Source of the DNA: Paragonimus westermani
Lineage: Eukaryota > Platyhelminthes > Trematoda > Plagiorchiida > Troglotrematidae
Length of the DNA stretch: 64,000 nt
Assembly (NCBI GenBank): GCA_008508345.1
Contig: QNGE01001229.1
Location: 86,197 to 150,196, forward strand
Direction of reading: 5' to 3'
Shown: piece after piece, positions 22,370-36,002 of the stretch
How the letters are laid out: the number at the start of each line of letters is the position of its first letter
How positions within the stretch are numbered: the first letter of the stretch is position 1
Made by a program: the position numbers and the translations under genes
Notes under the pieces: model-generated
Told to the model about the DNA's origin: nothing
What the model saw: the letters and a program-made list of their open reading frames with translations, nothing else
Database searches by the model: none

Positions 22370-25080
22370 GGTCGTTGCATGATAATTGCATTGCCAAAAA
22401 TTGTTCTAAGTAAACTGTTCAAAGAATGTATGACAACGCATCTTGTGTGCGCTTCACTTTGTTGACCAGGTAACCAGAAAGTCAGTAACGAGGTTTGAAT
22501 TTACATCAAGGCCACCTGCTTATCGATTTGTCACTAAAATTTTAAACAAGAATACTGGAACAAGTGATAATTTTATAATCACTGTTCCTGAAAAAGTAAT
22601 AAAAACGTGGAAACAGCTTATAATTTTTCTGCCTAGTGGACAAACAACTATAAGGGACACCACACGGTATCATTTCATCTTCTAGAATCATGGGGCGTAG
22701 TTTAAGCGTACGGGCTGTTTGCCACTTGCTGAAGTACACCTCTCCGTAGACTGTGACTGTGTCTGCTTTCTCTCCATTCTCTTATAGGATTTTATCATTC
22801 TCAGTTTTAGTATAGCCAAACTTCTGCGATTGATGTAACTTTAAATCTCCCCTACCTTTCCGATCAAACGAATGGTGATTCAGACGTACACGCACATCAT
22901 TACCGTCTCGCAGTCTGTGAACTGTTTTGTAATTCTGCTAGCATTATGGATCACTGGCGATAGGGATAGATAGAGCTATAGTGCTTCCTAACAGCGCCTT
23001 TAAGTCGACACCCCAAGACCGGTTTCGTTCATGCTTAGGCTCATTACATGGAGACAGGCGAAACAGGGCGACAAATCAGTGACTCTGAACAATTAATCAA
23101 AGCTCTTAACTGCTGGACTGCCAGTCTTGTGAAAATTTCTTGGGACTGAGGAATTTTTATAACATTTTAAACACAGTATTCAGCACTTTAGACCCTAGCC
23201 AGTGTAAACCGACAATCCAAGATGGACGGTATCTATCCGTACTATTGAGGTGGAGAATAAGTTATAACTGGGTTACAGCAGTAATAATAATGCTTTCTAC
23301 TGAAACGAGCTCGTGAACACATTCACTACACAACTTGAAAAGTATTATCAATGACACGTTTTAACACAATTTTCACGAATAGTTAAAAGCTTAATTGGTC
23401 CAAATGTTCTGTGTATTTTATATACCAAGGCGGTATGAAATACATTTTCATGAACATCTGCGCAAAACGCAATACTTTGATTCTGCCTTTCACGATATTG
23501 AGCAAGTGAGCCACGAATAGACGTAAGTAATGCAGAAAACCTCGCAAGAATTTCGACATCGACTCATCCGGATATTCCGAAAAAGCTAGACGCACTCATT
23601 CTATTTGTCTAGAGTGATTCCGATTTGCATGACACGTATTAATCCATGACCGCTTTGAATCATACTTGATGTTCTGATAGCGACTGCAAATTGTAAACTG
23701 ATCGCAGTTGTGTGGTCATCCAAATTTGCTATTCGTTAGGCGACTGTTTATATGTAGGCACAATACCGTGCGAAATAAGGAACACACTTTATGTGTGGTA
23801 ATAGGTAAAAAGCATGAAATAAGTTTCCGGGATAAACAGAACTCAGTTTCAGTTATGGCGTTTGCACTTGAATCCACGTTTTAAATGGTACACTTTTTTC
23901 GTAGGTACAGTAATCGTACTGCTGTCGGACCTACATTCCCACCAGGGTGTGTTTCCTGCCTGTACTGGACATCTGAATCCCGAACTTATTGTACACGAGA
24001 TGAATCTGAAAAACACTTCCTAAATTCATGGGTTTCAAAGGAAGGTTACCGACTAGAGGTAGATAAAAATGATTAAGAACATTCGAGTCTTTAACGGATG
24101 TTTCGGATTGAGTGATCAGTGGGCAGTATAAAAGATTCGGTAAACTTTCGTCAGGAAACAAATACGGTTAAAGAGTTGGGTGAGTAGTAAACGTTGAAGA
24201 AGAATGAAAGACTGACAAATTTTAGGAAAGAAATGCCCGGCAATCTAGTTAAAGCACACATAGACATACATAAGTAGAACAGCTGTTGTGGGAAGCTGAG
24301 TGCAACCTCAGCTGACCGGACCAATTCTGGTTGTCAAGAGACCGGAAGGCTCGGTTTGATTAACTGCCTGTCTGCGTCGAGTCTTCACTTCAACTCGTCA
24401 ACTGATTAGGCCGACACGACGAATTCCGGTATGGTATGACAGACTGCATTCGGCTAACCATCCACTGGGTGTCGTCTTTACTCTGGCTGTCCGTTTAGTG
24501 TGGTAACTTAACCGAGTTGCCTCTGAGGTGGTGAATACATCTAGACGAAAATTGGTTTCACAATCAGTGGTGTGGTTGTCTAAGAAGTATGAGTGCCGAA
24601 AGTAAATCACTTCTAGCACGCTATGAATAAATCAAGACTTGTCCGAAATGAAGCAGTCTGTCCTGATACAACAGCAGACGGAGCGTTGGGGACTAATCGT
24701 TTATTTCTTGCCCCACTTTTTTAAAATGATCAACGCCCATTTAACAAATGGATAGAGAATAACAGAAGGTTATGAACAAGTTGTGATTCCCGATGTTTTA
24801 ACCATCTTGTCTGGCTTTTTCTAGGATTGTTGCAGTCGAAGCCACATCACTGTCCTGGCAGAAACCTTTCAAATTGCACACCACCATGATAACCTCTATG
24901 ATGCTGATCTGATTTCTCTCCTTACAAGCACATTTTGCTTTCAAAAGAGTTGATGTTAGGGTGTAAGAACACAACTAAGGGAGAATGGAAGGAAAACTGT
25001 GTCATGAAATAACCCTACTCCCTGCCTATCGAGAATGCACCAGAACTAACCAGGTGGCTTTTGGAAGTGCAAAGCACAGT
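22370..25080. other. Non-coding, nothing recognised
   Basis: Short frames on both strands, with no motif and no repeat shared with the rest of the window. Confidence 0.4.
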
Positions 25081-25136
25081 TTGACTTGATGGTAGTGTCT
25101 ATGATAGTTTGTTTGCTTTCTTCGATCCGGGTAAGG

Positions 25137-25155
25137 CAACAACAACAACAACAAC
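25137..25155 (+). repeat. (CAA)n microsatellite
   Basis: About six CAA units in a row. The frames crossing it give poly-Gln or poly-Cys runs, so the ORFs called over it are not trustworthy. Confidence 0.95.
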
Positions 25156-25580
25156 TGATGACGCTGTCACAACAGACTGTAGTGAAGCATTCCAAACCGA
25201 GTATATCCCGAATCTTTAGGGCCACTGCCTGCAGAGTAAACAATTTGTTTCATGTTACAGCCTTGATGTTATCCGTGGCCTGGTACCAGTGACTGGGAAA
25301 ATACACGGTTTGTAACGAATTTTGTAGTCGGGAGTGGATTCAGCAGGTTCGCGAGTAAGTCACCCCTGATATAGTAACACTGCATGGAAGTGTACTGTGA
25401 GATAAGTAAACCGACTGCCTATAGTGGTGAAGGACTTGTTGTGCGATTAGCTTGTATCTCCTGCAAGTATATTTTTTGAAGTATGCCAACATCCTTCGCT
25501 AGAAAAGGTAAGAAGTCGTTGTTTTGTAGCTCGAACATAAGAAACATCACCTAGGTGAATGGTTGCGGGGGATCTTCAGG

Positions 25581-25769
25581 ATGAAACGTGCTGGAAATCT
25601 GGTGGGCAATTGGTGTACCGAACCGGATTCCTCAGTCACTGGAGTTCAATCCATTAACAAGCTAGATACTATAGGACACTTGATGTCACTTCGCGTTTCG
25701 CGTGATGCTGGTGGCATTCTGTGTGACATGCGAAGAGCTGTTGAATCACTTGGTCATGTTAATTTGTAG
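25581..25769 (+). other. Possible coding segment, unidentified
   Basis: An ATG-initiated 62-codon frame with balanced, protein-like composition (contains SVTGVQSINKLDTIGHLMSL) ends at a TAG. No family recognised. It lies 400 bp before another protein-like frame at 26168-26449 in a different phase. Together they might be exons of one unrecognised gene, or chance. Confidence 0.18.
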
Positions 25770-26167
25770 ACGCTTGCCCATATGGCAGAGGTAACGTAAT
25801 TTTAGATCCTTTCGTTCTCCGTCATACTGTCCACGTTCGACCAAGTGCCCCCCCAAAAACAACTAAATCATCACACCAACGCACACCGTAGCTCTGAATC
25901 AGTGCACATCTTGTTGTAAAACCCCAGATTGCGTTCACCGTAACCAATGTATAAAGTGGATTTGAACTGTATAGGTCGCATCAGATCAATCAGATTGGCC
26001 ACGGGAACATACCTCAACATGTAACGCTGGTGCGAACAAAGCGTAATTGGCTACAGATTTTGCACGCACTCGAAATTTTTTATCGGTTCACTTGTAAAGC
26101 TTTAGGTTCAAGGTTCCGGTCACTTTTTACGTTAGGTCCGCTCGTCAGGTTTCACTACACAAGTGAG

Positions 26168-26449
26168 ATGAATTTCAGCGACCACGACGCACACAACAAA
26201 ACAGAAGTTGAGTTTGCGTATTCCGCCCTAACGGAGGCGAAAGAAGACTACCCTGAAGCTAAAATCTCCCCCCTTGGTTTCACCCATCAAATAGAAACCA
26301 TGCCCAGGTTGTCACCACCGTATAATCAGGCCAGCATGGTTAGTTCCTCTAAATACATACAAGGTGACTCATTGCATAGGGAGTCAGGTCGTGACATGCC
26401 CGAACAATACATGGTTACTACATATGTCTACATTTCGAGGCAAGTTTAA
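26168..26449 (+). other. Possible coding exon, unidentified
   Basis: The frame from the ATG at 26168 encodes 93 residues with acidic and proline-rich stretches (EVEFAYSALTEAKEDYPEAK, then LSPPYNQ). Splice-like AAG|GTGACT near 26362 and a GC-type AGGCAAGT near 26439 could end an exon. The frame stays open upstream to about 26030 without an ATG. I recognise no domain. Confidence 0.22.
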
Positions 26450-27149
26450 CTTTTCTAATGACACAGATTACCGGATATATCCAGTTTTAGAAATCCATTC
26501 GCATAAAACATAAAGAAGCGTGAAAGTTGGACACAATATTTATTAACAGTTTAAAAGTAAACCGTACCAACTGTTAGCACAGGGAGATGGGGCTTCTGTT
26601 GGCATTAAAGTGGAACCGGTATTCGTTCAACAGTAAACCAAGCTACTCAAGCGTATCTCCCAAACCCCTAATCATTTCAACCATAATGATTTAGCATACG
26701 GTTAGATTCAGACTTTTCTCATGTTGGGAACTACAAAACTTGCCAAACGTGCAACCCAGATACTACAGGTTTCTTCCAAATTACTCAGAGTATCTTTTGT
26801 TCAGCCTTCATTTTCTCCCTACACGCATTATACCGACTGCTGGCTAAGGCTGAGCACGTTTAGTGATTATTGCCAGTGGACAAATTTCAAAGGTTTAAGG
26901 ATTGGTCGACATGTTTCGATCATATTAAGCATGAACCGCGTAGATTACACAGGGTCGACTGCATGCGAATAATCCATTTGAGTGTGCCTGCTAAGCTGAT
27001 AGCATAAGCCTAGGTAAGGGTTGACAGTAACCTCAATGATCGAGCGGTTATATTCTCTCTTTCCTATTTGATCAATGATTTCTGTCAGAAGGATTTTTGG
27101 GTTTCACGTTGAAGTGTTAAATTACCTCGTACCTCATCAAACTGAGTAG

Positions 27150-27300
27150 CACTCATATTTGAGCTTAGCTTCTGCACTGGGGTGGGTTTTTCAAACAGTC
27201 TCTTCTAGAAAGAGGTTGTTCGGAAAATATGTCACTCAACTAAATGTGAGTGCTGTTCAAGATGAACCAACCTTCCTCTGTTTACTCACTACTCCCTCAG
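27150..27300 (+). repeat. Old copy of the hammerhead SINE-like repeat
   Basis: Similarity to the 11.6-kb copy is visible across TCTAGAAAGAGGTTG, the AAATGTGAGTGCTGTTCAA block and GATGAACCAA, followed by an ACTCACTACTC-like end. The ribozyme zone (about 27150-27185) is too decayed to fold. Substitutions and gaps are frequent. Confidence 0.45.
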
Positions 27301-27304
27301 TTTC

Positions 27305-30300
27305 ATTTGATTTGGACTAAAGATTACAGACGTCTTATCAACTACTCCGCACCGCTGCATGATTTTCGTTAGTTGGTTAACCAACTGACCGCTTTGTTCT
27401 GTTGTCGATTCACGTCGGACGATTGGTCACTGATTGTCTGTCGGCTGGGCTAGTACATCATAAAACGGTTCCCGAAATCTTCCTGTGCTTCCTTTGGATG
27501 AGCTCAACAAACGATCCCAACAAATGTCTAACAGAACTCGTCCGACATAAAACAATATTACCAAGAGTTTACAGAAGTTATAAAGGCTTCCTCACGGAAG
27601 CATTCCGAAACATATATAACTTGGTCATGCGGCTACAAGTTGAGGAACTTCCTAGGCACTATGAAGAAACGCGTTATTCAACGTCATCTGTCGGCTGGAA
27701 TGCGTCAATGACACAAAATCGGAACATACAGTATGCGTCCGGCAAAACTTTGTTGAGGTTCAGAAATTTTCTGACAAACGTACCTAAGAGTAAGGTTGCA
27801 CTAAAGTGGATCGTATCTTGGCTGCCTGAAGTCTAGGTGTATGGAATACAAGATTAGTTCAGTTGAGATGGAGCACCAACTACGACTTCGTGCCCCGTAA
27901 GAAACGATATCGTTTGGCTTGCAGAGTACGCATAAGAAATGCCTCTGTTAGGATAATACAATCAACTTGACCTAGTGGAAGAAAATTTAGCCACATAAAA
28001 TTCATTCTGTGTTTATCTACGTATAATTGTTTGATTTAAACTCGAACACTACCGCTGATAATTATTTTGAACGGCATTCTTCATCGTCAGCTTTTAACTA
28101 ACCAGTAGCCTGTATGAAAATATTCCGTGTTATATATCTTCCGCCTATTTAGTTGGCACATTAAGATATCAGAGAAAACACAAGTGTAATCTAACGAACC
28201 ATCGAGATAAATAACAAATGTTGTAAAATTCTTGGAGCGGTCACAGTATTTGAAATGTGCCGAACATACACATTTTCTGCACTCTATTCTCAAGCTGAAC
28301 ATAGCACACTTATTGTACAGTCTTACGGCATGACCAGCAATACGGTAAACACAGAAGACATACACCAATGCCGTCAGTCAGGAAAAAGTTGAAGGCTTAT
28401 AAACAGCCCACTTTAACAATGTGTGTTGGTCTAGTTACGGGGGGGATATCTGTCAAAACACATCCCGAAAGACTTCACGCCTCTGGAGAACGTGAATACT
28501 CATTCATATTTGCACGTCCTGAGAGTTCTTGCTACAATTTAGTTGGTTTTCATAATTAACTGAACTTCCCAATAGATATTAGTCAGAAATAGCATACGCA
28601 AAGACACTAATACTAACGTTCGTAAAAATCCTTTGTGCATCTGTCTATGACCATGAACCAAACATAATCACTCAACGGAATGTAAACCGGATGTCCAGTT
28701 TCAGTTTGTCATTAGCATAAGTATGTCCGCTAGTGATCAAAGAGTCACTGAGTTGTCCAGTTTTCAATAGGCAACCATTTTTGTGAATGCATTTTTTGCC
28801 TCTCCGACTTTCATGCTGTCTCTGAACAGGTGTACACAGTTTTCAGGTTCTTTCGAATATTTCATCATTAAAAAATCCGTGTGACTTGTTGCCTTCCGCT
28901 TTCTAATCGATTGCTAAACATTCCGACAAATACGTCGAAATTGATAGATTTATGCTGCGTCGGGTAAAAGATTAAAGTTAAGCAGCGTAAGTAATAACGT
29001 GATAAAAAGTTAGCATCCAGCCAAGGTCGTGAAGGCAGTCGGACAGAAGTGCACGTTTACAATGAATCAATAGTTCCTGACCAGGCAAAACATACTCTAT
29101 ATGTTTGCTCAATACATGTCAGGTAACCGGTAACGTTAGTTTTTACCAGGTTTTTTTCAACAGCTTTGGCTCACTTCTTTTACAGTGATCTGATGAGCTT
29201 AACACTTTAGTTAGCTGGCACATGGCAAATTGCAAAAGTCAGTAATTTGCATAGTTATATCGTCTCATCTTTGTACTCTTCTTCACGTCTCATTCAGTGG
29301 AAAAAATTGTAAGGCTTGAAGTTGTAGACTGGAGATGATTTCTAAGAATTCCTTGGTCGCAGATAGTAACAAACAAGAAGCAATGAACCAGCACATTGAC
29401 AGCCCGCATGAAACTGGAGTCTTGTTCTCCACGTGTAACTGGTAGAAACAAATTAAGCATGTATGGTGTTAGGAGGCTGTATTCAAACACGACTTGCCTC
29501 CCTGACACACATCATGAGATAATGTCCTTGCAACTGATGACTTCACTAGACAAAACACCAACGATTTCGCACTAACATTTCATCTGAGATATGGACACTG
29601 GAGAGACTGTCACATAGGCCTAACGACGACTAACTTCGTGACTCTAATTTGATTGTCCTAAAAATGTTGCCATTTTGAACTTTACGTTAGTTCGATCTCT
29701 CTGAGTCAGCTACCCAACCTAGACAGAACAATAAAACTTATCAGACTACGACCAAACTGGATTGTCCCATGCCATCTGCCTCACCATAGTGTCATTTCCA
29801 CGCTAACGAATACCACTTCGGTTGCCCTACCGCTCTAATCTATGGTGCGGTAAACGATTACGAAAATCAATTCAGACGCACATTATCAGATTATATGAAG
29901 CCCATTGATACTGAGCGCTGTGGCGCCTATTTGTCTACTGGTAAACAATGTGGGTTATCTTGACCCACTCTCTAGGTGAAGATAGCCCTGTGACAAAATA
30001 ATTTTATCCGATAAGCCACATTTAATGGTTCACAGTAACATTGAAAACGCAACACACCGAATAGGTATCCACTCTGTCAAAAACTACTACTGTGCACGAG
30101 TTATCTCGAACGAAACGTATTAGAAGTTGTCAACGCATGCCGTAATGAGTACATTTATTTACGGAAAAAGAGCAACTGATTAGACATTAAGAGAGTTCAC
30201 AATACGTTAGCACGATCCGGGTGCTAGGTATCTTGAAGAGGACAGGCGAAATTGGAAAACTTTAGAGTAGAGAAGAAAAAGCAGTTAGAAGGCTAATTTT

Positions 30301-33300
30301 CCAGAAACTGAGCACATACATAACATTAACATTAAATTATAGACTTTTAACACAAAACTGCAAATATCTTTCTCAAGGCTAGAAAAAGCTAACCTGCCAG
30401 TGAACTTCAAATCATTCTCTCCAGGTTAAATTGGTCACGGGATGGTGTGCGCGCTTCTTCGAAAAAATTGTCTCCGTTTGGTGTACGCCACCGATAAAAG
30501 ACAGTCTTATCGAGAAATGATGGATGGCTTGAAAAATAATGGAAATTGAATGGTCAATCAATTCCAATCCGCGTCCCTGCTCAATCAAGGCGGCTATTTC
30601 CCTGAGGACGGATTTTGAACTGAACTGTCTCCTTCTGGTGAACAAACACTCAGGATAACAGACACACGCGTATACACACAGAACAAATGAACGAAATTCA
30701 AACGTCATGGTCAAGAATCAAGTTGAGAGAAGTTTATATTCACCCCAGTATCCTTCAGCTGAACAAATCTTTTTTTCCGGATTTGGCCGACCGGCATTGC
30801 TTTTTGAGGGTAAAGAAGACTGTTTATCCTCCTAAAAGCAAAAATACCCCTATGCTATGCGCTAATTCGACACTGATTAAATCGTTCTTTTAGTGCGGTC
30901 GTCTATATTTTTAGTGAATTATGCGATTTGCACTAATTTATCCTGGCACAGCTAGGAAGCGATAGTTGTTGTGAGAAATGTTTGTTTAAATAACGTTACT
31001 CATTTAATTTCGTTCTGTTTTTTCAAGTCGTTGCATATCCAGATTTGCCTGAATATTTTCCGCCTCTAAAAGAATATCTGAACTAACTGTGTTATGAACT
31101 ACCGTATCCGCTTAACGGACTGACCATTACATTGGAAGTAAACTTTTTCATGCCATTCCACAGATTCGTCATCACCACTTGAGCATTCACACCTCATTTC
31201 CCTCGTCCACGTATAATTTGTGTTCAAACAGCATGAGCACAAATCCACATTCTGAAAGCGGACTGAATCAAGTTGACACACTGATGCTCTCCTACACTCG
31301 ATAATTCCCTGCAAACACAAGGTTACAGGATACCTCAGATGGACGGTGGAAAATGCCGGTTAGTAATTTCGAGGGCCATTCAAAGTAGACTGCTTCCAAA
31401 ACGTGTCACCCAGCACCTTCTATGAATAGATTTCATCGCACTTCTCAGCGCTTTCACTACTTGATGCATGCAAGTGAAGTTTGATTTTATGGTAACCCAG
31501 GGACGTTATTTTGTCATTGAGGAAAGTAATTTGCAACCTGTGTTCAAATACTGTCACTGGTTAAGTTTGTCGAGGCCAAATGGATTGCTCTGAACGCATA
31601 CCTTCAAAACTTTATGGTTATCTGTGTACGAACAAAGTACCCACTCCTCGTGTTTTGTTAATACCTGGAATTTTATAATAATTATGGGTAAGTTACAAGC
31701 CATACACCATGAGTATTCTACCTGGCCTATTCAGGTAAGCTCCATAACTTGCTTATTTCAGCCGCCATCTACTATAACATTTGTCATAAATCATCGTTTG
31801 CACATGCCAATTGTCGAACTTCGTTCAGCGTACCTGTGAGAAAAATGCGAGGTAAACGTTACCTTACAGAACTCATATACTCACACTTGTTTGCTAATGT
31901 TGCTCGCTTTGTACTGGTGATAGACCATAGCAGAGGCAAGGATGGAGTCCGAATTATTCGCTCAAATTGAACAGTCCTAAGCTTGCGCCAGGTTGCGAAG
32001 TTTGTTTGTACACATCATTGGTATGCAAAATCCTTGAGTGACCACTTCTTCTCACGGTCCTTCCGAGTTCAACTGCTCCGAGTTTGCTGCTTACAGCACT
32101 GGTGATCTGTGACTTATGTACATGATAGAAATGGCCTGCTAACAGGCCCAGTCGTTCACTTGCTACAGAAGTTAAGGGTAAACAATGAAAGGCTTGGTTT
32201 ATGCTGACTTTACTGGAGATCCGGGTTTCATACTTAAATGGGCTAGAATCTGTAAGCCGGAAACTAGCTAATCAAAGCGATATTCAGCTATTCGTGACTC
32301 ATACCCGTTCTGATAATCTTATCGGTTACTACGACGACCATTCAGCCCCGACGTTACGGCAAAAGTTGGCGTTATTGGAGCATAATCAATAATCTCCCCC
32401 ACGCAGCTGTCCGTAATGTATCCGTAGGGGAATAATACTTTGGTGTTGAGTGCATCTTGGTTCATATTAACTAACGCCTGTTTTGATAAGTCAGTCGACA
32501 TTTTTTATGTTAGAACACACAACTAACCAAAAGCAAACGTTGACTTCATCACGACGGAATCGTGAACAGTGTGAAGTAACGAGCACTCGGTAACTCCAGT
32601 CATTTGTGAAAAGTCACGCGGACCGGAATTCGTTATTACGGTGGAACGGAGTTTCTGAATGAATATGCTAATTCACAAAAGGTGTGCACTAGCTTAACTG
32701 AACGATGGTTCTTACTCACGCGTTCTGCAGGCACCGCACAACAAGATATTTGCAGTTGTCGGTTTTCTAGTCCTGAGTCGAGTCACACTGTCGTATTTAA
32801 AATAGTTTATATGCTCAAGGCAAAACAAATGGTCTCGGCGACGATAGATTAAATTAAGATGCTCACCGCACTCAACGGAAACTTGTCAGTGAGCTAGTTC
32901 ATAGATTGCCGAAAAGCGGTGTAGCCAAGCCTGTCAGAGAATTGCAAATCGCGTTTTAATTGCATTCTTCGAGAGTCACATAAAGCGTCAGGTTAACGTT
33001 TTCTTGTTACAAAATGTCCAAACAACACCTTTGTATATCCGTAACTGTATGCTAATTTAAGTGATTCAAAGTCGTCTCGCTGATACGTCTCCAGAGTGTT
33101 GCAAACTACACTGAGTGCTCCGGATCAGTAGGGCATGAACTGAAAACGCAAACATCGCCATGAAATTTGTACCATGTGTGAACGCTGTAAAATGACACAA
33201 AACCTTGAGTCACTAATTAGGAACAGAGTTCCTCAACCGAAAATTCTACTACTGGTTGTGATGCAGGTCTTCACATCTGTAACTAACAAAGTGTTGCTTT

Positions 33301-34530
33301 TGACTGTGTGTGGTTGAGTTGGTCGTCAAAATGGTGTAAAAATGATCATTCTGAAAAAAGTCGGTTCAGCTTTCATTACCCAGCCATGCGTAATACACTA
33401 GCTGGCTGAACAGTTTAAGACCAGACCATATAGAAAACAGATCCTAGATGGTCCGCTACTGCTTTCCGGACTGTCCTCCGTCGTAATCAGTAGTGATTCT
33501 GAACTAGCGTTATTCAACCGTGATCAAAGCAATACCTCCCTTCACCTTGTAGTCTGAAAAGTGATGAACACGGTTGTATGTAGGAACCGACACAACGACT
33601 TCAGACAGTCTGAGAAACTGAACGGGTACCTTGTATTTGGTGCATTCCAGTGATAACTTCCGTTCTCAAATAAAGGACTAGAAATCAATCCAGTATCTGT
33701 TGCTGGTTAGTCATATTGCATTTACTCATTAAGACCAAGGAAAGTGGCATGCCTGAAGAAGCGACAGGAGCTCGATCCGTTCAAGAGTGTGAGAATCACA
33801 TTTCTGCTCCAGAGTGAACAGTAAAACATTGACACCCATACAGAGACCCGATAGCTGTGTCTTTTCAACCAGGAAACGGCCTTCCATTCAATTTCTCGTG
33901 ACGTCCCATGGGACTGCCTCCTTCACAAAGAAGTTCCGAAGGAATACTTGAGGGTCAGGGTTTACAGATAACTGTCCCTGGTAATTATGACTTCCTGTAT
34001 TTTTCACTAGGAGTATTCGATCTTTTTGCCCTTGCTTGATTTTGTGGTGGACATTACTCTAAAATACGCGCCTGAGAAACCCAGTAGGTTTGGAGTTGAG
34101 TTTTTCCTGGCACTGAGTTAAAAATAGTATCGTGCTTAGTTCCTCCCTCGAGGGCACACGAACGATGCTGAACAAGTTGAATTACGTGACCGGTTTTAAA
34201 TGGAATACATCTGTCGCCCTCAAAGTGTAGAATTATGCACTAGGACAGAGACTTTCTCACTCAAACGTTCTTTTCTGTTTCAACCTGTAGAGAGTTTCAT
34301 ACATGTTAGCAGCCCTGCCTTGCTAGCCTGTAATGTTTCCAGTAAAACGTCAACCAAAACAGCAGACAAATCCTGATTCTGCTAATTTGAGTCATTTTTG
34401 CCGTCAAAACATCATCCGGTTATCGCTGAAAGATGCTTCCGTGTGTTCTGTTTTGCCTTATACCTTCGAAACTTGGTGCGTTTGAGACTAAGTTATTAAC
34501 AGACTTGCTGTGTCTATCTAACGTTTTCCT
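27305..34530. other. Long non-coding stretch, nothing recognised
   Basis: This includes a 144-codon frame at 27402-27836 that starts at TTG and a 100-codon minus frame at 30412-30714. Neither shows a motif that I know. No shared repeat was found. Confidence 0.4.
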
Positions 34531-34536
34531 AAACAA

Positions 34537-34564
34537 TTAGCTCATATCAGTTAGCTCATATCAG
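34537..34564 (+). repeat. 14-bp perfect tandem duplication
   Basis: The unit ttagctcatatcag occurs twice in immediate succession (34537-34550 and 34551-34564). Probably replication slippage. Confidence 0.9.
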
Positions 34565-35555
34565 ACGGAATGACTGCACAAACAACAAAATCTTTCGCCG
34601 GAGAGTATTCTGATATGTCCGGAGTATATGGTCAGTTCAAATGCGTGCCACTCAACTCTAATTACATACGACTGAATTAACGTATGTTAACCTTCCGCCA
34701 CGATAGCTTGTGGAGAGCACGAAAGAGGTCTAATCTTCTTGACAGAAGACACAGCTGCCATTAGTTGGGTTTCTTCGAACTCCGTATTAACAGGATTGAA
34801 AACGAATCTCCTCTGGTCTTGTCCAATCTGAATCTGACTCCAACAAAGTGGTCGACATTGTCGTCTCATGAGTACTTTGACCAGGGTTGAATTGCTGATT
34901 TAGCAAAGATAAACCCAATTTATAAGGTCCAATAACACCAGGCTTCTAGATTAATACTTTTTCGAAAACGGTTAGCCGAAAGTTTATCTGCACACAAAAG
35001 TTGTAAGCATCTCTAAGTAGCGTTCAGTCTACAGCCACTTAAGAGCGCTTGGATAACTGATATAATAAAGTTTGGCGTCGCAAGTGAATATGAGACTTTT
35101 AGTAGACGGTTGTGGTAATTTCGTGCCAAATTAGTTAAAGCGGAATTGTTAAACCGGTAATTAGCTTATAAAAAGGCCATTTTAGACGACGGCTGGCTAT
35201 CCAGTGCACCGTGAATTCGTGACAAATGACGTCTCGTCCACTGGATGATAAAGTAAGGAGAGTTTAAATCTGAAGAAAATGATTTACCTCGTCAGCGCTT
35301 TGTTCTGGTAACTGATTTTGAGCAGTGTCAGGTTTGATGGGTAGTGAAGAGTTAACAGACCTTTAATGGCTTATGACGACAGAGTTGAATAAGGCGCAAG
35401 ACAATCTCCACTAGCTGGTCTATGGTACACTAATCTACATGAATCAACCACGCGATGGTTCAACATGTTGAACTAGCTGAACTGTGTTTCTTGAACCACA
35501 AGTTTATTCGTTATGTTCGGTCAAAAATACCCATTGAAGTCATGAGAACGACAGA

Positions 35556-35600
35556 GCAGCGAACAAGACTTGTTTTCTGTGTTTGATCATCAGGCTAATT
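35556..35600 (-). ncRNA. Hammerhead ribozyme-like motif in PLE tail
   Basis: On the minus strand: CTGATGA at 35593-35587, GAAA at 35577-35574, and stem III AACAAG/CTTGTT with a one-base loop (35574-35562). U16.1 is 35562 and C17 is 35561. Stem I has four pairs (35597-35594 with 35560-35557, one of them a wobble). The catalytic bases are complete. The segment between the core strands (TCAAACACA) forms only a single U-A pair, so stem II is nearly lost. Compare GTCAATAC at 5.9 kb, where two pairs form. Activity doubtful. Confidence 0.5.
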
Positions 35601-35970
35601 ACAACACAATAAGTATGGAAAAAAGTGACTAGTGTGAGTCAGAAAAACGGTCAATATAGGTTAAGGATGACGTGTTTGTTATCAGTTACGTGGTCACTGT
35701 TCCAAATCATGGGCTTCACTGATCGTGGGCCAGGGAAAGTTAAGTGTTCGCACGAACTTTTTCTGAGCTCAGAGGTCAGGGTTGCGCAATCGGATGCTGA
35801 TGGCTTCGGCAACGGTCAACATTCGAAATCTCACCATTTTTGAATGATTCCTTGGCACTCGGTAGACAATCCGAAAAGCATCTTTTTTACTGACAGAATG
35901 ATTGGAGTCGGTCAAGTGAGTAACAATCGCGCTTGAAACCGTTCTTATCACACTACTGTTCAACCACGCA

Positions 35971-36002
35971 CGATGGTGTTCACGCAGGATGGTGTTCACG
36001 CA
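35971..36002 (-). repeat. 16-bp tandem duplication inside PLE endonuclease
   Basis: Units 35971-35986 and 35987-36002 differ at one base (first position). The insertion of 16 bp shifts the frame exactly in the conserved REHH motif and repeats it in two phases. Confidence 0.88.

Noticed and set aside
27402..27836. 144-codon plus-strand ORF
   Set aside because: It starts at TTG, shows no motif that I know, and its length is not significant on its own.
29190..29215. CTGATGA followed by a stem-forming GCTTAAC/GTTAGC
   Set aside because: Looks like hammerhead core plus stem II, but GAAA is absent (TGGCA follows) and no stem III or cleavage site can be placed.
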